In this document: in pieces, positions 13,673 to 23,000 of the stretch | How positions within the stretch are numbered: position 1 is the stretch's first letter | Layout of the letters: each line of letters starts with the position of its first letter | NCBI RefSeq assembly: GCF_014642835.1 | Contig: NZ_BMJA01000001.1 | Span: 345,940-409,939, forward strand | From: Dyella nitratireducens | GTDB taxonomy: Bacteria; Pseudomonadota; Gammaproteobacteria; Xanthomonadales; Rhodanobacteraceae | Length of the DNA: 64,000 nucleotides | Direction: 5' to 3' | Made by a program: the position numbers and the translations under genes | Notes under the pieces: generated by a model | What the model was told of the DNA's origin: nothing | The model's database searches: none | The model's input: only the letters and a program-made list of their open reading frames with translations

Positions 13673-14094
13673 ACACGGCAACCGACTCCTCCGTTCCCGT
13701 ACTGTTGTACACCGCCGCCATCAGTGTGCGCTGGCGCGACCTGGATGCATTCAACCACGTCAACAATTCGACCTATCTCACCTATCTGGAAGAAGCGCGC
13801 GTGCAGTGGTTGCAGCATCTTCCCGGGCCGTGGTCCAGCGAACATGCCATGCCAGTGATGGCGGCCAGCACGCTCAACTATCGCTTGCCGATCGAGTGGC
13901 CTGGCGAGGTGCATATCGAGTTGTATTGCGCGCGGATGGGTAACAGCTCGATGACTGTTGCCCATCGCATCGTCGATGCTGGCGACAGCAGCAAGTTGTA
14001 TTGCGACGGCAACGTGGTGATGGTGTGGATGGATCCGTCGACTGGCAAATCGGTGGCGTTGCCACCGGCGATTCGGAACGCTGCGTCGGCGTGA
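13669..14094 (+). CDS. Acyl-CoA thioesterase, hotdog fold (4-hydroxybenzoyl-CoA thioesterase/YbgC-like)
   Basis: The 141-residue protein matches single-hotdog thioesterases that hydrolyse acyl-CoA. The motif '[25 protein letters not shown]' carries the conserved Asp (D in RDLD) and the HVNN helix start. The ATG overlaps the uvrA stop (ATGA), so the two are translationally coupled, although no functional link is obvious. The substrate cannot be read from the sequence. Confidence 0.88.
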
Positions 14095-14135
14095 CCGGTG
14101 GCCGCGACGCGGTCGTAGGCAGTAATACAGATAGC

Positions 14136-14163
14136 GGTCATTCCCGAGAAAGCGGGAATGACC
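14136..14163. repeat. Single REP palindrome (gtcattcccg family)
   Basis: A near-perfect palindrome, ggtcattcccg/cgggaatgacc around gagaaag, lies 42 bp after the thioesterase gene. It is half of the paired units found elsewhere in the window. Confidence 0.7.
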
Positions 14164-14245
14164 AACGTGAGGAGCACCCAGATCGCAGCGCGTTTCTCCG
14201 ACGCGCAGATGGGTCATCTGTCACATATTGCGCGCACGCTCAGCT

Positions 14246-14261
14246 CACTAGAATTCTAGTG
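14246..14261. promoter_or_regulatory. 16-bp perfect palindrome upstream of the VOC gene
   Basis: CACTAGAATTCTAGTG is a perfect palindrome 45 bp upstream of the VOC-family start codon. Position and symmetry suggest a dimeric repressor operator, but no regulator can be assigned and no clear -35/-10 pair is visible. Confidence 0.35.
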
Positions 14262-14305
14262 TTCCACGCCAGGAACATCCCCTTCCCAACCACGGAGTCA
14301 CGCGC

Positions 14306-14728
14306 ATGGAAATCCAGCCTTATCTGTTCTTCGATGGTCGCTGCGAGGAAGCCATCGCTTTCTATCGCGATGCACTCGGCGCACAGGAACTCATGAAGAT
14401 GCGCTTCAAGGACGCACCTGCCAGCAACGACTACCAGACCTCCCCCGAGCTCGCCGACAAGATCATGCATGCGGCTCTGGCGATCGGTGGCTCGCATCTA
14501 TTGATGTCGGATGGCCAGGCCGACGAGAAGAAAGTGGCCCACTCCGGCTTCAGCCTTTCGGTCACTGCGAATGACGTGGCCTCAGGTGAAAAGTATTTCA
14601 ATGCGCTGGCACAAGGCGGCCAAATCACCATGCCATTCCAGAAAACCTTCTGGACCGATGGTTTCGGCATGCTGGTGGACAAATTCGGCGTGCCGTGGAT
14701 GGTGAACGTGCAGCACGAAGGCGCGTAA
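14306..14728 (+). CDS. VOC family protein (PhnB/3-demethylubiquinone methyltransferase-like fold)
   Basis: The 140-residue protein belongs to the PhnB-like branch of the vicinal oxygen chelate superfamily: 'PYLFFDGRCEEAIAFYRDALGA' at the N-terminus and 'MPFQKTFWTDGFGMLVDKFGVPWMVN' at the C-terminus. Despite database names, most members have no proven activity, so only the fold is supported. A monocistronic unit is likely; a palindrome at 14246-14261 lies upstream. Confidence 0.88.
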   Translation: MEIQPYLFFDGRCEEAIAFYRDALGAQELMKMRFKDAPASNDYQTSPELADKIMHAALAIGGSHLLMSDGQADEKKVAHSGFSLSVTANDVASGEKYFNALAQGGQITMPFQKTFWTDGFGMLVDKFGVPWMVNVQHEGA

Positions 14729-14890
14729 AGCTAAATCGCCCATCCATGGTGTTTCTTTGAGCCCTTTCGGAGCAAATCCAGGAAGGGCTCTGCACAACGC
14801 TGAACAAACCGCGCAATGCTGTTCAGCAAGCCTGACATAGGCATCGGCACCGGGAAAATTAGGACTAGACCTACTACCAGTCTGATGTGA

Positions 14891-14910
14891 ATCAGTCACG
14901 CCTGACTGAT
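14891..14910. promoter_or_regulatory. Inverted repeat upstream of the adhesin gene
   Basis: ATCAGTCA-CGCC-TGACTGAT has perfect 8-bp arms and lies 60 bp before the adhesin start codon. It could be an operator or a transcript hairpin; I cannot tell which. Confidence 0.4.
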
Positions 14911-14935
14911 CCAAATACCCATGATTTCTAGCATT

Positions 14936-14963
14936 TCCTCATCACCAACGTTCTGATGAGGAG
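14936..14963 (+). promoter_or_regulatory. Hairpin that may mask the adhesin ribosome binding site
   Basis: TCCTCATCA (14936-14944) pairs with TGATGAGGA (14954-14962) over 9 bp around a 9-base loop. The GAGGAG Shine-Dalgarno sequence (14958-14963), 7 bases before ATG 14970, lies within the 3' arm, so translation could be limited by this fold. Confidence 0.5.
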
Positions 14964-14969
14964 CACGCC

Positions 14970-16847
14970 ATGCACGTGGCAAATCGTATTAATCCCAGCC
15001 CCAAAAAGGGGCGCTTCACTCGCAGCCTGATCGCCGCTGCCCTGGCGGAAGCGATCTTGATGGGCTCGGCGATGGCTGCTGGCACCGGTGCACCGAACAC
15101 GCTGGTTGCAGAAAGCGACAACATCGTGGTGCTCGACGATACCAATGATAACGATTCGACGAACAACAACCCATCGCACACTTATCTCACGCCCCCGTTA
15201 TTCCCGATGAGTACGGTTCAGCGTGGTGCCATCGGCATCACGGATGTATCGGGCGAGCAATTTGCCGCCGAGGGCGTAACAGGCCTCAACTACGCATCTC
15301 TCGACAATACGAGTTTGCCCAATGCAACCGCGCTTGCCACGGGTGTGATGTCGAATGCCAACGGTGGCAACACCGTCGCCATGGGTCTGAGTGCCGTCGC
15401 CGGCTCGGATAACTCCGTTGCAGTGGGCAGCAATGTCACAACCGGTGGAAATCAGCCCTATGCCGTAGCAGTAGGGTCCGATGCCAACACCGACGGCGCG
15501 CAAGCCGTTGCCCTGGGTGCCCACGTCGTGGCGAAAGGGGACAACGCACTGGCCGTCGGCAGCAATAACACGTGGGCACTGGGCGAGAGTTCAATCGCCA
15601 TGGGCAATAACGCAAAGGCAAACGTCGGCGCTACCAACTCTATCGCTATGGGTACCAATGCAACCGTAGCCAGAAGCGTCAGCAATGCGATGGCGCTTGG
15701 CGCAAACACCAGCGTGGCCACGAATGCCGACGGTAGCGTGGCATTGGGCGCTGGCGCCCAAGTCGTCGCAGGTGCTTACGGCAGTATCGCCTTGGGTGCC
15801 GGCTCCATCGCCGATCGCGCCAATGTGCTTTCGATTGGTTCCTTCGGTGTAGATCGCCAGATCATCAACGTGGCACCAGGCACACAGCTCACGGATGCGG
15901 TGAACGTAAGCCAGCTCAAAGGCGTCACGGATGTCTTGGGTGCCGGCGCCGGCATAGCGCCGGACGGCAGCATCACGCAGCCTAAATTTACGGTCTTCGG
16001 CAACGAGTATTTCACCGTCGAACAGGCCATCCAGGCCGCAGCCTCATCGGGTGCCACCGATTCGCTAGCCGTGCGATACGACCTGAATGATGACGGTTCC
16101 ACCAACTATGGTTCAGTAACGTTGGGTGGCCCCGCTTCGTCGCCGGTGATTCTGACCAACGTGGCGGATGGCAAAAATCAGTATGACGCCGTCAATTTCG
16201 GCCAGCTGAGCGCGCTGCAAGGCCAGGTCGACAACTTGAACCAGACGGTCACCAGCATCGGCGACCGCGTCACCAACATCGAGAACAACGGTGGCGGTGG
16301 CGGTGGCAGCGATGGCGGTGGTTCGTGGAACTACGACGCCCAGGGCAACAAGATCACCAACGTCGGCGACGGTGCGGTGAACGCGGGAAGCAAGGACGCC
16401 GTCAACGGCTCACAGCTCGCTGCCACTGCGCAAAGCACGGCCGATGCACTCGGCGGCGGCGCCACCCTCAATGCGGATGGCACGATCAGCACGCCCACTT
16501 ATACGATCGGCGGCCAGCAGGTGCGTGGTGTCGAAGGCGCGGTGAATCAGCTCGACCGCCGCATCGATGGTCTGCAAGGTCAGGTCGACGGCTTGCAAGG
16601 TCAGCTCAACAACACCACGCGCGGTGCTTACTCTGGCATTGCCGCCGCCACGGCGCTGACGATGATTCCGGGTGTCGACGTAGGTAAGACAGTGTCGGTC
16701 GGTGCCGGTGTTGCGAACTACAAGGGCTACACCGCCGCCGCATTGGGCGGGGAAGCTCGCGTCAGCGACAATTGGAAAGTTCGCGCGGGTGTGGGCCTAT
16801 CCAGCAGTGGCAACACGGTGGGTGTCGGCGCTTCGTTCCAGTGGTGA
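14970..16847 (+). CDS. YadA-like trimeric autotransporter adhesin
   Basis: A complete trimeric autotransporter of 625 residues. An extended basic n-region and hydrophobic core end near 'GSAMA|AG' (about residue 36), consistent with Sec export. A YadA-type head of 14-residue repeats (SIAMG, AVALG, SVALG types) runs from about residue 110 to 295, with neck motifs 'DAVNVSQL' and 'SKDAVNGSQL'. A glycine-rich linker lies near residue 440, and the membrane anchor at residues 551-625 starts 'RGAYSGIAAATAL' and ends in aromatic W (GASFQW). It should form an outer-membrane trimer displaying the head as adhesin. The ribosome binding site is in a hairpin. The head resembles the C-terminal head of the giant protein encoded convergently. 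Confidence 0.93.
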   Translation: MHVANRINPSPKKGRFTRSLIAAALAEAILMGSAMAAGTGAPNTLVAESDNIVVLDDTNDNDSTNNNPSHTYLTPPLFPMSTVQRGAIGITDVSGEQFAAEGVTGLNYASLDNTSLPNATALATGVMSNANGGNTVAMGLSAVAGSDNSVAVGSNVTTGGNQPYAVAVGSDANTDGAQAVALGAHVVAKGDNALAVGSNNTWALGESSIAMGNNAKANVGATNSIAMGTNATVARSVSNAMALGANTSVATNADGSVALGAGAQVVAGAYGSIALGAGSIADRANVLSIGSFGVDRQIINVAPGTQLTDAVNVSQLKGVTDVLGAGAGIAPDGSITQPKFTVFGNEYFTVEQAIQAAASSGATDSLAVRYDLNDDGSTNYGSVTLGGPASSPVILTNVADGKNQYDAVNFGQLSALQGQVDNLNQTVTSIGDRVTNIENNGGGGGGSDGGGSWNYDAQGNKITNVGDGAVNAGSKDAVNGSQLAATAQSTADALGGGATLNADGTISTPTYTIGGQQVRGVEGAVNQLDRRIDGLQGQVDGLQGQLNNTTRGAYSGIAAATALTMIPGVDVGKTVSVGAGVANYKGYTAAALGGEARVSDNWKVRAGVGLSSSGNTVGVGASFQW

Positions 16848-16855
16848 TGAAGCAG

Positions 16856-16980
16856 AGCTCCCCTGCTTACAGGGGAAGGTCGGGGTGGGGTTGTTTGAGC
16901 TTGCCGCATAGCTGCGGTTCAACGCGAGGTTGACTTCACCCCACCCCAACCCTCCCCTACTACACGTAGGGGAGGGAGCT
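16856..16980. repeat. REP-like inverted pair (ctcccct...aggggagg family)
   Basis: agctcccctgc...aggggaaggtcggggtgggg is mirrored by ccccaccccaaccctcccc...ggggagggagct, leaving a 40-bp centre. It resembles the repeats at 81-119 and 7939-7977 and starts 8 bases after the adhesin stop. Confidence 0.7.
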
Positions 16981-17022
16981 GATCCAGCAAGTTGACGTGC
17001 TCCTTGATGTTGCGTTCCTTCA

Positions 17023-17050
17023 AAGCCTGGCCTCCGCCAGGCTTCTTTTT
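17023..17050 (+). terminator. Rho-independent terminator of the adhesin gene
   Basis: AAGCCTGGC-CTCC-GCCAGGCTT is followed by CTTTTT on the plus strand. It sits between the convergent adhesin and giant head-protein genes and may also slow transcripts from the other side, where the U-tract is weak (TTTG). Confidence 0.8.
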
Positions 17051-17057
17051 GTGCGCA

Positions 17058-20000
17058 TCAATGCGCAGCCGGACGCGAATCAAGCTGACCACGCAATTGT
17101 TGTATCTCGGCCTTCATCGCCGCCATCTCCTCCTTGAGTTGCATCAATTGCGCAACATTCACCGCATCGTTCGGTTCCGTGCCTGCCGATACGTGGACCA
17201 CCTGCCGCGTGCCAACGCTACCGCCACCAATCGAGATCGCATTGCCACGATCTGCCACCGCGCCGTGACCCAACGCAACGCTGCCGATCGCTCCTGCCGT
17301 CACGCTCGCGCCTGAACCCAGTGCCAGCGCATCGTTGACATTCCTTGCCACGGTGGCGCTCCGGCCTATGGCGATGCTGTTCTCGCCGTACGCCGTCACA
17401 CCATCACCCATGGCAATGGAGCTGTCGCCGATCGCAAAGGTCCTGTTGCTACCTAGCGCCACGGAGTATTTGCCATTGGCCCGCGCTCCCGTGCCGACGG
17501 CTACCGAGTACGGAGCATTGGTTTGAACGTCCGACCCTACCGCCACGGAGTAGTCATGATCCGCGCCCGTCTGCGCCAAATACCCTAGTGCCACCGAGTA
17601 ATTCGAGCCGGCCAGGTTGTGCAAGCCCATCGCAAGCGCATTGATGCCGTTGGCGGTCGAGAACGTGCCCATGGCAGCTGCCGTCGCATCATCCGGACCA
17701 CCATTCAACGATGCAATGTTGTTGCCGCTGCGACCATCAATGGCCGCTACCGGATCGCTTGCGTCGTTCACGCCCGCTCCGCGGGTGGTGGCTGCGATCT
17801 CATCCAGTGCCTTACGCAGGGTATACAACTGGCTTCCGTTGATGGCGTCTTTGCTGTCAGCGTTGATCTGGCCATCGTTGACATTGATGATCCGCCGCTC
17901 ACCGCCGATGGTGCCCACCGACACCACCGGATCTATTTCGTTGGCGAGGGAGTTAAAGCCAATGGCCACCGAACTTACGCTCACGGCACGCGCGTTTTTG
18001 CCAATAGCAACCCCGTTAGTCCCGGTGGCACTGCAAGCCGAGCCAATGGCGACCGTATCGGGGCCATTCACCTGGGCCGCAGCGCCGGCCGAGTTGACCT
18101 TGATGTATTTAAGATCAATGGCACCGTTACTCAGATCCGACGTCAGCTCAGTCTTCACATTGGTCAAGCCAGTCGTCAATTGCGCCACGTTGACACCGTC
18201 GGTATCGGCCGTGCCTGTTGTCATGTTGTGTAGCGGAATCGGTGTGGAGGCACCCGCGCCGCCAAGGGTCACGCCATCTTTCGATGCATCGTCATACGTG
18301 ACCGCCAACGAATTACCGTTCGGATCGAGCAAGCCGCTGTTCTCCAGCGTGTCCTTGAGATTGCCGATCTGCTGATTCGTCGCGTACAGCTGCCCACCGT
18401 TCACCGCATCCGTACTCGTGGCTGATGACGCATCGCCCGGCGCCACGTTCGACACGCTTACCGGCGAAGTTGCCCCTGCACCGCCCAACGTCACACTGTT
18501 CTGCGAAGCGCCGTCATAGGTCACCGCCGCAATGGGCTGCCCGTTCTGATCCACCAATCCGGAATCAGCCAACTGGTTGTTGATGACGGTGTAGAGATTA
18601 GTCAGTGCATCGCCCACATCGTGGGCAGTTGTGCCATCGATCGCATACTGAGGCGGCGTGACGGTGCCATCCGAATTCACCGTAGCACCACCACCTAGGC
18701 CATTCGCAATGGTCTGCGCCGTACCGTACAACTGCGAACCATTGATGGCATCGGCACTGGTCGGGGCAACGTTGCCTGCGCTTACGTTGGTCAACAAGGT
18801 GCCGGCGGTGCCGCCCAGCGTGATCTCGTTTTTCGTCGTGTCGTCATACGACACGGCATTGGCATCGGTCATGCTGGCCACGGCGTCGAGGGCAGCACCG
18901 ACATCGGGATAAGGCGTTCCATCTATCACGTACGAAGGCGGCACGATGCTGCCGTCCGCGCCTACGCTTGCGCCACCGCCGAGTGCGCTCACCGCCGCTT
19001 GCAGCTGGCCGATGTTCACAGCATCTGTCGCTTGCGTGCCGGCGCTCACGTTCGACACGGTCACGGGCGTACCCGCTGCGCCAAGTGCAATACCCTCCTT
19101 CGATGCGTCGACGTAGGTCACCGCTAACGAATTACCGTCCGGATCGAGGACACCACTATTGTCCAGCGCATCTGCCAACTCAGTAACTGCCTGATTCGTT
19201 GTGTACAACTGCCCACCGTTCACCGCGTCCGTACTGGTGGCTGATGACACATCGCCCGGCGCCACATTCGACACGCTTACCGGCGAAGTTGCTCCTGCAC
19301 CGCCCAATGTCACACTGTTCTGCGAAGTGCCGTCATAGGTCACCGCCGCAATGGGCTGCCCGTTCTGATCCACCAACCCTGAATCAACCAGCTGGTTGTT
19401 GATCACGGTGTAGAGATTGGTGAGTGCACCGCCCACGTCATCGGCTGTCGTACCGTCGATCACATACTGAGGTGGCGAGACGGTACCGTCTGGGTTCACC
19501 GTAGCACCACCACCCAGACCGGTCGCGATGGTCCGCGCCGTACCGTACAACTGCGAACCATTGATGGCATCGGCACTGGTCGGGGTGACGTTGCCGGCGC
19601 TTACGTTGGTCAACAAGGTACCCGCGGTACCGCCCAGCGTGATCTCGTTTTTCGTCGTGTCGTCATACGACACGGCATTGGCATCGGTCATGCTGGCCAC
19701 GGCGTCGAGGGCAGCACCGACATCGGGATAAGGCTTTCCATCCACCACGTACGAAGGCGGCACGATGCTGCCGTCCGCGCCTACGCCTGCACCACCGCCG
19801 AGTGCGCTCACCGCGCCTTGCAGCTGGCCGATGTTCACGGCATCCGTCGCTTGTGTGCCGGCGTTCACGTTCGACACGGTCACAGGCGTACCCGCGGTGC
19901 CGAGTGCGATACCGGTCTTCGAATTGTCGGCGTAGGTCACCGCCAGGGAATCACCTGTATCCGGATCAATAACACCGCCCTGATCCAGTGCATTCTTCAG

Positions 20001-23000
20001 ATCGCTGACGGCTTGATCCGTCGCATCCAGCTGCTGATTCGTGGCGAACAGCTGTCCACCATTCACCGCATCCGTGCTCGTGGCCGACGACACATTGCCC
20101 GCCGCCACATTCGTCACCGTCACCTGCGCGCTTGCTCCCGTGCCACCCAGCGTCACCCTGTTCTGCAGCGTCCCGTCATAGGTCACGGCCGCAATGGGCT
20201 GCCCGTTCTGATCCACCAACCCGGAATCGGCCAACTGGCTGTTGATGACGGTGTAGAGATTGGCGAACGCCTCGCCCACATTGTCTGCGGTCGTGTTGCC
20301 GATCACGTACAGCGGTGGGTTCAGCGTGCCATCCGGATTCACCCCGGCGCCACTACCCAGACCTGTTGCAACGCTCTGCGCCGTGCCGAACAATTGCGAA
20401 CCGTTGATGGCATCCGCGCTGCCCGCCGTGACGTTGCCGGCGCCCACGTTGGTCAACAAGGTGCCGGTGGCGCCGCCGAAAGTGATCTCGTCCTTCGTCG
20501 TGTCGTCATATGACACCGCATTGGGATCCACCATGTTCGCCGCAGCGTTGATGGCGGCACCGACATCGGAGTACGGCGTCCCGCCAACCATGTACGAGGG
20601 CGGCAAAATGCTGCCATCCGCACCCACGCCCGCACCACCGCCGATGGCACTCGTCACGCCTTGCAATTGCGTCACATTGACGGCATCCGTGGCTTGTGTA
20701 CCGGCCGACAAGTTGATGATCTGCCGCGTACCGACCGGGGTGCTGCCGGTGGTTGCGCCTAGCGACACCGCATTGCCGCGATTGGCCACCGCACCCTGCC
20801 CCAGCGCCACCCCCCCGTTGGCATTGGCCGCGACGCTTGCATTGGTACCTATCGCAATCGCATCGTTCAAATTAGTCGCCACGCTCGTGCTGGTACCCAT
20901 GGCGATACAACTGGTCGATCCGGTCAACACCGTGGCGCTCTTGCCCATCGCGATGCCGCTGACGCCACGATCCTTTGCGCTATTGCCAATCGCAATCGAG
21001 CTCGCGCCCAGCGCCCAGGTGCTATTGCTACCGACCGCCAGCGCATACTCGTTATTGGCCTGAACATGCACGCCCACGGCGACGGCTTGCCCCATCGCGG
21101 TGTTGTTAATAGGTTCGTTGACCTGTGCATCGGACCCCATCACCACCGAAAAGGGCATATTGCCGCCGACCGTGCTATTGCTGCCGAGCGCAACGGCATT
21201 GTCGGAAAAGGTGATGGCACTCAAGCCAAACGACACTGTGTCAATGCCGGAGGTGCTCGATCCCGAACCGAACGCCAGGGCTGTGTACAACGAGGGATCC
21301 CCACCATTGAGCGAAGCGATGTTGTCCGACGTCACCCCTTCCATCGCGTAGACTGGATTTTCGACATCCAAAATGCCGGCACGTGCCGTAGCCCGGGTGT
21401 TCAATGCTTCGAACAGTTGCGAGCCATTGATGGCGTCCTTGCTTTCGGCATTGACCTCGCCGTCAGCCACATTGATGATCTTGCGCTCGCTGCCGGGACT
21501 GCCTACCGATACCGTCATGGCGTAACTGGTCTGGGAATTGTTGCCAAGCGCCACGGAACCGATCTTCGTTGCGCGCGCACCGATGCCGATCGCCACGCTG
21601 CCCGTCTCACTCGCACTGGCGGTCGAGCCAATCGCCACAGAATTCGGGCCATTGGCAATGGCATTGGTGCCTGTCGAATTGACCTTGACGTAAGCGAGAT
21701 TGGAGCTCAAATCGCCGCGCAGAGCACTTACCGCACTCGTCACCTGCCCGACGGTCGCCGCATCGCTGCTCACCAGGCCGTCGGCGACATTCATGATCTC
21801 CACCGGTGTGTTCAAACCACCGAGCACCACGATGTTCTTATTGGCATTGCTGTAGGTCACCGCCAGCGATGTACGGCTGACCGGATCGATCAGACCGCTG
21901 CCGGTCAATGCATCTTGCAGTTCGGCCACCTCCTGGTTCGTCTCATCCAATTGCGAACCGGTCACCGCCTCCGTGCTCGTCGCCGAGACATCGCCCTTGG
22001 CCACGTTGACGATCTTTCGTTCACTGCCCGGTGCACCCACCGACACGGTGTCGGCAGCATCCGCCTTGCTGTTCGCACCGAGCGCCACCGCATTGTTGGC
22101 GCTTGCGTTCGCACCGCTGCCCAGGCCAATGGCATCGTTCCCATTCGCTTCGGCGTCCGCACCCGTGCTGTTGATCGCCAGGTATGGATTATTGCCGCCG
22201 CCCTCGCTCACCGCCTGGTCCAGCGCATCCAGCGCCGCATCGAGACTGGTATGCACACTGCCATCGGCGAAGGTGTACGTAGGGCTGGTCACCATGCCCG
22301 TCACCGGATCGATCGCCGCGCCACCACCCAGCGCCGCTACCACCGGCTGCAACTGGCTCACGCTCACCGCATCATCCGCCGCGGCACCGGCCTCCATGTT
22401 CACCAGCCGACGCTTCAGGCCGAGCGGATTATTGCCAATCGATACCGACAAGTCGGTATCCGCCAGGCTGTCGCTGCCCAGGGCAACGGACTTCTCGACC
22501 GCGGCACGCGCCCGCACGCCGACGGCAAGCGCTTCATCCTTCGACGCCACTGCCTCCGATCCAAGCGCGACGGCATCGGCACCGCTGGCATTGGCGTCGG
22601 CGCCGGTCGAATCGACCTTGAGGTAGGCGATGCTCGGGCTCAATTCGCCACGCAGCGTGTCCATCGCCCCGTTCAACTGGCTCAGATTCACCGCGCCAGT
22701 CTGATCGACGGCCGTGGCAACATTCGTGATCGCCACCGGACGACCCGCATTGCCCAAGGGAATCATGTTCTTCGTCGCCGTGCCGTAGGTCACCGCCAGC
22801 GTGTCGCCTGTGCCCGGATCGATCACGCCGCTGTCTTTCAGGGCACTCTCCAGGGCATCCAACTGCTGGCTCGTCTCATAGAGCTGCGCGCCCGTTACCG
22901 CTTCCGTGCTTGTCACCGAGACATCGCCGCGGGCCACGTTGACGATCCTTCGTTTGATGACCACACTTCCTATCGAAACCGTATTGTCCTCGGTGGCCGT

